A DNA stretch of 64,000 bases from Isoetes taiwanensis (taxonomy: Eukaryota > Streptophyta > Lycopodiopsida > Isoetales > Isoetaceae), in assembly GCA_021234155.1 (NCBI GenBank), contig JAJEKV010000047.1, positions 3,857,323 to 3,921,322 of the forward strand, read 5' to 3'. The notes beneath the pieces are model-generated. The model saw only the letters and a program-made list of their open reading frames with translations. It ran no database searches and was not told the DNA's origin. The translations under genes and the position numbers were made by a program. Of this stretch, positions 46,771-56,298 are shown one piece after another. Position 1 is the stretch's first letter. Each line of letters starts with the position of its first letter.

Positions 46771-46849
46771 ATTCTTCTAGTTTTAATCCAATATGTGCAA
46801 TGCTCTGAAAATGACTTGTTGGTTCTTAATCTCTAAACTTCCGCTCGAC

Positions 46850-49020
46850 TTATTGGTATTAGAGTTCTCATTAATATTGCTAATCCATTAAGAACTCATT
46901 TGGCCCACTCTATCGTTGATGGGGTAAAGATATGTGTGTCATTTCCTTTTGGTGGTTGTGCTCTGCCAGAGTCTGTTGTGATTAAAAGTAGCTCCATGTT
47001 TCTCAAGTTTGCCTTGCAATTGCTTAATAGTGTCTAGCTTGCTAAGTCCGAAGCTTGCTATATTATCTACCCAGCTAGCAAAGTTTGCAAATTTTCTAGC
47101 GAAGAGAGATCGTTGTGTTGCAATCTTCTTCCCACCTCTTACTTCTGTTTCCTATACTTTGATGCACCTTTTTTTTTTCCTTCTCAAAGTCTATCTTGTG
47201 CGGTTGATTATCCGGTTGGTGTTTCAAGGCTTTAAGAATGTTGTTTTTTCTTTTCGACAAGCTTTCCCTTTGATTCAACTTGGTTGGACTATGATTTTAA
47301 AGGGTATCCTCATGCTCATTCTGGCACTCTTTCGTGTGGTAACTAGGGTAGTTGAAAATTTAATATCTGGTGCAACCAGGTTTTGTAGTGTTTGTCCTAC
47401 TAACGCTTTTGTTATTCAGCCTTTCTTGCAATATGAGGCCATCCATGTTGCAGCCAGATAGTCTTTCGATCATTTTATTCCTGATGGCCAGGGAAATTCA
47501 AGGAAATTTAAATTGGTTATGCCTCATTTGGTGGGTCAGCTTCATCAATATGGCTTGAATGATTATATATTCTTGGTCTATTTTTACGGTTAAATTAAAT
47601 TTGTTATTCAAGCATAGGAAAGAGCATGAATTTGGTAGCGTTCTTTTTCAGTTCTATTATAGCCAAAGCGCGCTTAACTTGAGGCACATTACTAGGTTTA
47701 TACCAACTAAGACCACTTCCATTGACAAAACTGTTGCAATACATGAGAATTCAATCTTGCTTTAGGAAGTCGGGACCTAATAGTTTACTCCCTTAGTAAG
47801 TAAACTTTTATAAATTTTATGAATTAGCATCAAACTAACAATTAGGCATGTGGCCTTGTCATTGGACATTCTAGAATAATATATGGAGAACGCTAAAATA
47901 AATATAAATCTCATAGGATAGATAGATCTTATAAATCTGATAGGAAGGATAGACCTTCAAAATCTCGAGCTTGTAAAAACCCATACATTGGATAAAGAAT
48001 TCATATGAATCACTATTTGACATGTGGTCATATGGCATCAAGTTACGACGATCATCATTGTTCACTTCATATCATGTAGCTTATATTCTTTTCACTCTCG
48101 TTCTGGCTAATCATTTGCAGAGACATCTTACACTTAAATTTTTTCCTATATCATTGCGACTTTCGTTTTTCACGCTTCCTTATTTATGCTACCAACCAAA
48201 TCTCACATCTAGTTTCCCCTCATCTTATGGAGCTTCACCTTATACTGCAATCTTGCAAGTCGGCCCTATCTCCTTTTTACCCAGTTGCCACCTTTCTATG
48301 TATCGTTTGGGAATAGAGGAGCCTTGTATTCCATATACATATTTCAACCAGTATAAATCAAGCCTGCAACTTGGTTATCTAACATTGGATTGTTTTTCAT
48401 TAGTCTGTGTACCTAGTATAGGAGCTTGCTGACAATAGAAGTTATGCTAGATGAATCAGAAGTTTCTTGCGTCAGTCAGGGTATTTTTTAATCTCCCTAC
48501 ATATTTGACAGGGCGTAATATATTGGCCACTTCCTTGGATAATTTGCTAAGTGTAGTTTGGCGTGGCCCTTTTTTGCATTGTTACACCAAGAGGTTGTAA
48601 GTTAAATGGCGAAATCGAGGAACTATTGTTTTTTTCAAAAATTTGAATTGATCACATCTATACATCTAACACATAAAGATGATAACCATGTCCTTAAGAT
48701 GATCTCAAGTTTCTACAATGCTCTATGCAATTTACAAACAAATACATGCTATTACGTTTCTCCAACTAAGATTACTATAAGATTTGTATTAAACATGCAG
48801 AATATAGGCAGAAGCACAAATGGATTTGGTAGGCTAGATCTCATCGAAACCCATATTGCAGGTACTTGGTAAATGGACAGTAACCTTGATTTTAGTTAGA
48901 ATAATGAAGAGGAGATTAGGGCTCGATGATGAAAAACAAAATTGGTATGCGAATTGCAAATTGAATCAAATTATATTTGAACCTAAGGAAAAAATACTAT
49001 ATTATTAGAAATGCCTTTAG
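46850..49020. other. Degenerate intronic sequence, possible LINE ORF1 trace
   Basis: At 46855-47035 a plus-strand frame reads RLIGIRVLINIANPLRTHL and CVSFPFGGCALPESVV, loosely like the DUF4283 segment of LINE ORF1. Downstream frames to 47760 may be decayed continuation but have no motif. I see nothing in 47770-49020. Confidence 0.3.
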
Positions 49021-49039
49021 AACTTTAGGGCTAAACTCA

Positions 49040-49380
49040 AAAATATTCTAACCCCCTACAAGTAGCAAAATTATGCCCCTACACGGCCAATATAGACCCT
49101 GGCCATAACCCCTAGAATTATAAAATTATTCCACAGTTTAAATGGCCACCACAACAAGCTGCTAGCATGTATAATATTTTGGAATGGCCACGCCCTAAGG
49201 GTTTGGAGATTTGGCAAATATCAAACTGGCCACTTATGAAGTGAATTTAATAAGGTGGTGTTTTGAACTGGCCACGACCCTTTGGTCATGGTGAGAATGC
49301 ATCCTACTCCGGCGTGGCCGACTATTTTACGAAATATATGAATGTGTGGCCAACTGGCCCACCGGGGCCACTAAAAAACA
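49040..49380. repeat. Cluster of TGGCCA-type motifs
   Basis: At least eight occurrences of TGGCCA, TGGCCG or CGGCCA fall within about 330 bp, several as AATGGCCACC or ACTGGCCACG. There is no fixed period and no ORF. Confidence 0.45.
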
Positions 49381-49608
49381 TCACGCCGTCAGTTGACTTC
49401 ACTAGCCTACAAGTTATAATGTTATTTTGCTTGTGGTGGAGTATATTGTTTGTCATGTATATTTGTTGATCTATGGAGAGCATGTGGAATATTAACTAGA
49501 GATGCACGAAGTTTCTATTGCAAATTGTTTGACATATATTTTCTTGTGTTGGTTCAAGGGATGAAGCAATCATTATGGGTCTACTCTGTTATGCCTCTTA
49601 GTGCCATT

Positions 49609-49733
49609 GCATTCCTTAGTCTTTGCCTTCCATTCCTTCATTTGGCAGTTCACAAACTCATAGAGTTGGAAGTGCATTCTTTAGTCTTTGCCTTCGATTC
49701 CCCTCTTGTCAGTTCACAAACTCATAAAGTTGA
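49609..49733. repeat. Tandem duplication, 66-bp period
   Basis: Two units share ATTCYTTAGTCTTTGCCTTC and CAGTTCACAAACTCATARAG, with about 10 differences. Confidence 0.75.
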
Positions 49734-50534
49734 ACTAGCAAAAGATAGTGCCCACAACAGAACAAAATGCAACCAACAGGCAAAAAGTCGTAGAAGTTGG
49801 CTTTTCAATGCAAGAAAAAAGAAAATGGATGGGCCTAATCCAGTCGTCTTATGCAATCAAAACACGACACGTGTCACCTCTTCTATTTTTGAAAGCAGCG
49901 CAATAATTTTACTGTCATTCCCGTTGTTTTTACGCCTCTTTTTTCTACCTGTATTCTGGTGGCAGCAAGCCACGTGGCACAGCTGGAATGGCCCAATTGT
50001 TTTTTCCATTAGGGCAAAGGCCCCGTGGGCAAATTTCTGGGCGGTCAAGGCAGTCTCAGCGCGGAGCAATATATATATAAGAATAATGCTTACTCAATTT
50101 TGTCTTATGAGTGGATAATGTTTAATCAATTTTTGTCGCCTTCACAGGCTAGAAAGGGCCTTTCTCTTATACAAATTCGCAAAAAGCAATATATAAGAAT
50201 AATGCTTTGTGGATAATGTTTAATCAACTTTTGTCTTGGATAATGTTTACTGAATTTTTGCCTTCCGTGCAATTTTGCCCATCTGTCGTGCATATGCAGC
50301 CCCTCAACCATGCTTTTAGAATGTAAGCCCTTCATTTTGATCTCTCAGCCCATCAACCGTGCTCGATGACGAGGACAATAATGGGCAACAAATTGAAAGT
50401 GACGCTGTGCATGTGGTACAATGATAGCCCACATGCTCTCCTAGGAAAATAAAGACCCTCTGTATTTGCTCATTATATATAGCATTTTTGCTTCTAAAAT
50501 ATACATGTGACTAGCTAGCATTAATATTTGCCAT

Positions 50535-53259
50535 GCGTTTAATATTTGCTGCTTGGAATAGCACGAATCATATACGTTGGATCTGTGACAAAACCTTGAC
50601 GAATAAATGGCCTATAAATGTAGATATATTTTCGTAAGTGATGCATCATAAAGCCACCATACCTATGTACTTCAAACTGACGTGCTGATTCCTGGTCTAA
50701 TGACTCGAGTGAAAGAAAAAAAAAAGTAGTAGAATTAGGGGCGCATACATGGCATGAAGTTGATATACACTTCATCTTTAAAAAAGATAAGGGAAAGACC
50801 TCGCTCAATCATCTGGAGCTTCTGAGATAGCCAATACCCAACATCCATAAGTAATTTGTTTCCAGAAGCATCCAATACACTATTGCCTGTGCTCAAACTT
50901 TTCATGATTAGCTCCTGACCTGCTCCTTCTGCAACAACTATGACTATGTGGCCATTTTCTCGTAAGCATCTTTCATTCAACATATTCGTACAGTCCACCT
51001 TCACCTTCCAAATAGAAAGGCACTTCTGGAACCAAACAACAATCCTGAAAGAAAGCACATCAAAAAAGCTTTTGTCCATAATGACCAGACTTCATGAACC
51101 TGAATGCAGATGGCCATTCAAAATGCATACGACATCACGGCTGGCAAGAGTAGCATACATTGTTATGTATCCTGTAAACACATAAGCTCAGAACTTGTCT
51201 TTACTCGTGGTCACTCAATTCCCGTTAACTATCTCTCGTACCACTATAACGACCCATCAACTTGACAAGGCCTATCCCGTTGCGGGCACTTTCTGCCTCT
51301 GCATGCGCAGCATTGATTGCACGTTGAGCTTCCTCAACAACAGTATCAAAACCAAATGACTTATCAATGATCTGCAAGCATAAAATAGGGAGTATTACAA
51401 TAGGGTAGTGAATTGCCTCCACATCATTGCACACTTACAGCAATGTCATTATCAATTGTCTTACCAGCAACTGCCACCTTCAAACCGCAGCTCCTGCATA
51501 TGTCTAGAAATTTTTCTTAGAAATAATACTGGAACAGAAAACATAAGGCATTGCATGTTTTGCCATTAGATAAGTTTAATATATAACTAGCTAGACATTC
51601 CAGATATAGGAAATTCAGCTCATCTCCTTGTGTTGCCAAAGTGTATCTCATACCTTATATATGGCTCCAGATCCCTTTTGTATCCCATCGCCGCCAATTA
51701 TATATACCTATGCAGTAATCTTCCAGTGCTAAGCAACGACATCAACATGCGACCAAAAGAAAAGCGTGCACACAAGCACGAAACTGGCACACACGGCGCA
51801 GGCATGAAGAGAGACTACAACAAAAATTACCTGGTTAATGCGCCTGTCTTCAATGCTGTCCACTATTTTTATTGTTTCATGACCACCCCTCGATGTGCGT
51901 AAGATTGTTCCCCCGCGCTTATGGATATCATTCACGAAATTCAGATCCAGCTTTATTGTATTTTCAGAATAAAAGCCCTGTAGCCTCCCTAAAAATGTCA
52001 AGGTCTTTGCGGGATCATTTAAAGTATTCATACCGCATCCACTGTTGAAATCATGTACTCAACATGATAACTACAGCCCAAATGACCAATTCAATAAATG
52101 ATAGATGTTTTATATCGCTTGCATGGCTCTATATATTTTGGATCAATCCATCAGAAAAAATTAAAAGGTGCATTCAATTTGTGGCTCTCCACATTCTCGT
52201 TTTATAGCTTTATGTGCTAGATTACACCTGACTACAAGTGTTTAGGATGATGTATCATAGGATCTAGATCTAGTTACCCACCATAGTCTCAAAATAATCT
52301 TATGTGTATCTTTCATAGCTTCGAGCGCTGAGATTTGTTTCACTAAGCAAGCCCAATGAACATATATACAATTTAGGGCAGCCATCTAAACAAGGTTAGC
52401 ACAGCTTACAATTATGCCAAGGATATCTTGAATGCCATATTGGGTCCACAAGCTATACACAATCTGTCGGATGACTGTATTAAGACCCGGACATAAACCC
52501 CCTATACAACCCGAACTTCTTCTGGCTTAAAATATATCTGCCACATATATCATTGCTTCAGCAGCTCAAATAGAAAACCCAAGGAAAGCATATTGATTCA
52601 CAAATTGAAAAGTCCCAAGAGGAATTGACAAAAAAATCTACCTTGTCACGTGGCCCCACACGCCGAAAATGAATACCATTAGGAATTGAAGAAAAATTGA
52701 TAACAATCTGTACATAAATTCAATGAATCAGCTGTAAGGAAAAGATAAATCTCACTATAACATCCACACTCACATCTTTATAGACAATGTCATCATCCTC
52801 TATAAAATATTGCCTGCAAACAGAAGATTGATTCTTTAGAGTTGCAATTTGACTAGTATCTGTTCAAATGTATACTCTCCAACAGGGTTGCATTAAGACA
52901 ATACCAGGAAAAAAAATAGAGAGAGGTGATATTCTAACTTCAAACATAATAATGAAGGGTTGAAGTTTTATACTTGCAGGCCACATATGCTGGATTGTGC
53001 TTTAACGGATTAGCAAATGTCTGCATTACAGTAAAAAGGAATCGCCGTGAGAAATTCCTTTCTAAAGTACTGATTAAACATAGCAGTAAGAGAAGTCTAA
53101 TGCAAAATATCAGAGGTAATACAAAAGGTCTATAAGAGCGTAATTTCATGCAGAAATGGTTCAACTTGGTAGAGATCTTACAGGTGCATCAGGTAACCAG
53201 TCTGTAATACGAGGTACATCCTCCAAAATGCCCCCATTTTCAGCTTTTAGTATCTTGTC
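50535..53259 (-). pseudogene. Plant-type ATP-dependent 6-phosphofructokinase pseudogene with introns
   Basis: Phosphofructokinase phosphorylates fructose 6-phosphate in glycolysis. Exons on the minus strand, mostly with GT-AG borders, are 53259-53182 (ILEDVPRITDWLPDAP), 53020-52974 (NPLKHNPAYV), 52813-52774 (QYFIEDDD), 52707-52642 (GIHFRRVGPR), 52537-52410 ([14 protein letters not shown]), 51988-51831 ([18 protein letters not shown]), 51707-51654 (VYIIGGDGIQKG), 51503-51439 (GLKVAV, KTIDND), 51371-51242 ([23 protein letters not shown]), 51171-51131 (MYATLASRDV), 51044-50800 ([16 protein letters not shown]) and about 50615-50539 (DPTYMIRAIPS). Defects are about 10 bases lost before GGLCPG, one G lost in the GYRGFY region, IP lost before KTIDND, +1 shift before RENGH and a missing C-terminal quarter. 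GGDGT reads GGDGI and ILGTSRG reads ILRTSRG. Intron retention means DNA duplication, not a processed copy. Confidence 0.85.
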
Positions 53260-53451
53260 CTGCATCACCAGCATTATGAACGTTCTTTCTCTATAATGTG
53301 TCGGCTTATAGTAATATGACTATTTGACAGGAGGTTTTACTGCAAATACTAGTTTAGGCCATTATTGTCGGGACAATGGTCTACTCCTAAGAATGGAAAA
53401 CGCAAAGAAATCATCAAATCTCTTAAATCCCTCTTCAAGGAAACTCACTTA

Positions 53452-53567
53452 CCAAAATCGATCAGGTTCACGATGGTCCAGGTGGTCCCTGCCAAACATC
53501 TGCTCAACATGCCAGAACCCTGACAGAAGGCGCGGAAGGGAGGGCATAATCCGAGGTGCAGAAGCCA
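53452..53567 (-). pseudogene. Possible first exon of the PFK pseudogene
   Basis: ATG at 53567 opens [20 protein letters not shown] and ends RFG at a strong donor, TTTTG followed by GTAAGTGAG. The reading phase does not join cleanly to the exon at 53259, and PFK N-termini are variable, so the link is only positional. Confidence 0.3.
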
Positions 53568-53610
53568 TAGCCAAGTCCGGCGGATAGCGTTTGTGTAGCA
53601 GGATGATAAT

Positions 53611-53749
53611 GGGGCTGGATGACCGACCATTTACAGGCAGCAGCCAGTTTTTAGCAGTCATCAGCATATGCTAGATATATGCCAGCATATGCTAGGTATA
53701 TGCCCACATACCCACATAAACGAGGGTTTGCCCTCTAGGGGCAACCCAA
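53611..53749 (+). repeat. Dispersed hairpin repeat, member 5
   Basis: It starts GGGGCTGGATGACC, has two tandem CAGCATATGCTAG-ATATGC units and ends TTTGCCCTCTAGGGGCAACC, with a TTGCCC/GGGGCAA stem. It lies between the PFK relic and the 53835-54356 segment, outside the 16-kb duplication, so the family is truly dispersed. Confidence 0.8.
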
Positions 53750-53834
53750 AAAAGGATCTTACAAAATTTGGCTTTACAAAATTTGGCTTTCCATTGAAAG
53801 CTCTGTACCCGAGAACTAAATTTACATGCATTTT

Positions 53835-54356
53835 CTAAGCAGCAGGAAATGCTGATATGACTGGCTCGAGAATTGGTGCATCCAAAATTATTGTTTTCTG
53901 CACTAAAGCATCTAAACTTTCTGCAGTCATCCCAGAATTTAACAGGATGAGGTTTGCCTGTGCTTCCTGCATCCCCTGGTGGTAAGAACGCAACCCTGCC
54001 AGTAATTCCCGCTGTTGCTGATTCAGAGCGGGCAAGTGACAGAGAACAAATAAACCAGCTGCCTTTGCAGCAGCATGTAACATAAGGTCATGGACCTTGT
54101 CTAAGAGCTCACTTCCTGTCAATCCGACCCCAAGCATAGCCATTGAAGGCCCAGCATCCAGTCTGTTGTATGGCTTTAGGATGGATTCAAAATCAGCAAA
54201 GAAGGTGGATTTACGCATTTCCACCTTCAGAGATTGGTCACGAGCCCTATTTAACATATGCCGAATGCCCTCCTCGCTCACCAGGGGTAGGCCGTAGTGA
54301 TCTCTGAACATCCCTACTATTGCCGGAATGAACTTGTTCGTTTGAGAATGAAACGC
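53835..54356 (-). CDS. Unrecognised 170-codon exon-like ORF
   Basis: The minus-strand frame has normal protein composition. It reads GMFRDHYGLPLVSEEGIRH, then KSTFFADFESILKPYNR, GPSMAMLGVGLTGSELLDKV, AAAKAAGLFVLCHLPAL and EAQANLILLNSGM, and ends in a natural-looking C-terminus (VISAFPAA, stop). It appears entirely helical with no membrane segment. No ATG begins the frame: the first in-frame Met is GMFRDHY, so an upstream exon is likely. I cannot assign a family. It is not part of phosphofructokinase. It lies in the intron of the transposase-like gene, on the opposite strand. Confidence 0.45.
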   Translation of the reverse strand, partial: AFHSQTNKFIPAIVGMFRDHYGLPLVSEEGIRHMLNRARDQSLKVEMRKSTFFADFESILKPYNRLDAGPSMAMLGVGLTGSELLDKVHDLMLHAAAKAAGLFVLCHLPALNQQQRELLAGLRSYHQGMQEAQANLILLNSGMTAESLDALVQKTIILDAPILEPVISAFPAA

Positions 54357-54514
54357 CAAAAATCAGACGCAGGAACAGGATTTAGGACCCAGATCCTTTT
54401 CTAATGATTAGAAGAGGAATGTAATTATTATCAGGGTGTACGAATTTCAGAAATGTTTATGAGAGAAGGCTAGGCAGTTTTTTTTTTTTATGTCAGACGA
54501 AATAGGATAAAAGT

Positions 54515-55165
54515 GATGTGATGTGATGTGATGTGTGGTGTGGTGTGGTGCATGGTGTGGTGTGGTGTGGTGTGATGGAGGGGTGTGGTGTGGGATATGG
54601 TGGAGTGTGGTGGAGGGGTGTGGTGTGGGATATGGTGGAGTGTAGTGGAGTGTGGTGGTAATGGACAATGTGGTGCATGTGGTGGTCGCAAAGATGTGGT
54701 GGTAGTCTATGGTGGTGGGATAGATGATGGGGTGTGGTGGTCTCTCTCTCTCTCTCTCTCCACCACCACCACTACCACACTCAACCATGTACCACACCAC
54801 ACCCCTCCACCACACTCCACTACCACCACCACACTCCACCACACCACATCACACCACAATCCACAATACCACACCACACCACCACCACCACACCCCTCAC
54901 CACACTCCACCACCACCACACTCCACCACACCACACCACCACACCACACCACACACCACGACACCCCACCACCACCTCCACCACACCACATCATACCACC
55001 ACCCACCACCACACTCCACCACCACACACCACTCCACCACTCCCCACCACCACACACTCCACCACCACCACTCCACCACACTCCACCACCACCACCACAC
55101 TCCACCACCTTGCACAATGTCCTATAACTCCTTGTGGTGTGGTGTGGTGTGGTGTGGTGTGTGGT
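54515..55165. repeat. GTGGT/ACCAC satellite with strand switches
   Basis: GTGGTGTGGTG repeats run from about 54517 to 54740, (TC)n from 54741 to 54760, then CACCACACC repeats from 54761 to 55115, and GTGGT again from 55134 to 55163. The first and third parts are complementary, so a long imperfect hairpin can form. The many overlapping His/Pro/Thr or Val/Gly/Trp frames are not genes. Confidence 0.9.
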
Positions 55166-55281
55166 AATGTACACAGCACTAAGGTGCTCGTTCTGGTGAA
55201 CATGATGAGTGTGGGGCATGGTATGGTGCATGGTTTGGTGTGGTATACACATCCTAACAGTTTAGTGTTCATTTCATGCAG

Positions 55282-56040
55282 ATGCTATTGTTCAAGAGGT
55301 TTCTGGACCAATATCCAGAAATTAAGATTCGTCTTCGAGCTTTTGAGAAGCTAAAACCCTGGTTTGTTGTGAATTTGAAGGACTTCAATAGTTGCTGTTG
55401 CATTCAGTACGCGAGGATGCAAATGCTAGTGGATGGACTAAATGGGATGAGAACCAAACATCCGAAGAATTGCACTTGCACCTGCGATGTTTGTAGATCA
55501 CATGAACTTGGTCAATGCAGGGCACACCAGCACAAAATTGCAAGTACAGGAAGCTTGTGGAGATCTATATTGTGTCCAAAGAGTGAATTAGATGAGTTTC
55601 ACAAGAAGGCGTGCATCCTTGGAGATTGTGAGCTGTGTGGAATCAAGAAGTTTCAGACCTGTCCCATGGAAGAAAGTGGCGAATGGGGAAAAGTGAAATG
55701 GGAGTACATTGACTATGAAAAAGACAACGTCTCGAGTTCTGGTAGGAGACTGACTCATCAGTACAATGAGACAGAACCCAAGGAGCTTCTGGATAAACTG
55801 AAAGAGCGTCTAAAAATCTTTCCACTGCATAATTTCAGGTACCAATGGCAGGCAAAACAATTTAAGGAGCTGCTAGAGAATCTCCAAGCAGATGCCTATC
55901 TTTCGGTAGTGGATTTTGCAGAGAACTATACATTCAAGGAACAAGAGGAGGTGCAGTCGATGCGCTGGGTCAATAACCAGATTACCATTTTGGTTCAAAT
56001 AACATATCAGTACGACTTAGTGGCAGATGAGATTAGAATA
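55282..56040 (+). pseudogene. Transposase-like gene, downstream exon, cut by a LINE
   Basis: The exon follows the acceptor TTTCATGCAG in phase 0 and joins YYLKEAQ (ending 46286) to MLLFKRFLDQYPEIKI. It continues RAFEKLKPWFVVNLKDFNSC, a Cys-rich region (CTCTCDVC, LGDCELCGIKKFQTC) and YQWQAKQFKELLENLQ, then AYLSVVDFAENYTFKEQEEV and VQSMRWVNNQITILVQITYQ. The Cys pairs look zinc-binding, and the Asp in VVDFAEN could be the first acid of an RNase H-like (DDE) core. I infer a transposase or transposase-derived protein. The family is not named with confidence. Coding stops where the LINE tail begins at about 56037, and no continuation is found beyond the LINE at 60690. Confidence 0.6.
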
Positions 56041-56298
56041 GAATAGAATAGAATATACATTAACGTCCCTCAGGCCGTGAGGCCCCCGGACTTATGTAGC
56101 ATCCTGCGAGCTCCCGTAGGGTGCTTCCAGCAAACAGACGCATAGGTTTTATGTAGCCATCTAGCGGGCTTCACTTGTTCTTTATATATTACCCGCATCG
56201 TGTTTATAGCTGGCTTCTTGGCCATACACAAATGCATCGTTATAAACAGTTTTGAACTGTACTTTTTGGGCTACTCTGATCCGCCTCATACGTGCTTT

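Noticed and set aside
47009-47461. 150-codon ORF on the plus strand
   Set aside because: It is hydrophobic, T-rich and without motif, and overlaps degraded sequence with open frames on both strands. It is probably chance.
54447-55354. His/Pro/Thr-rich and Val/Gly/Trp-rich ORFs on both strands
   Set aside because: They are translations of the GTGGT/ACCAC satellite.
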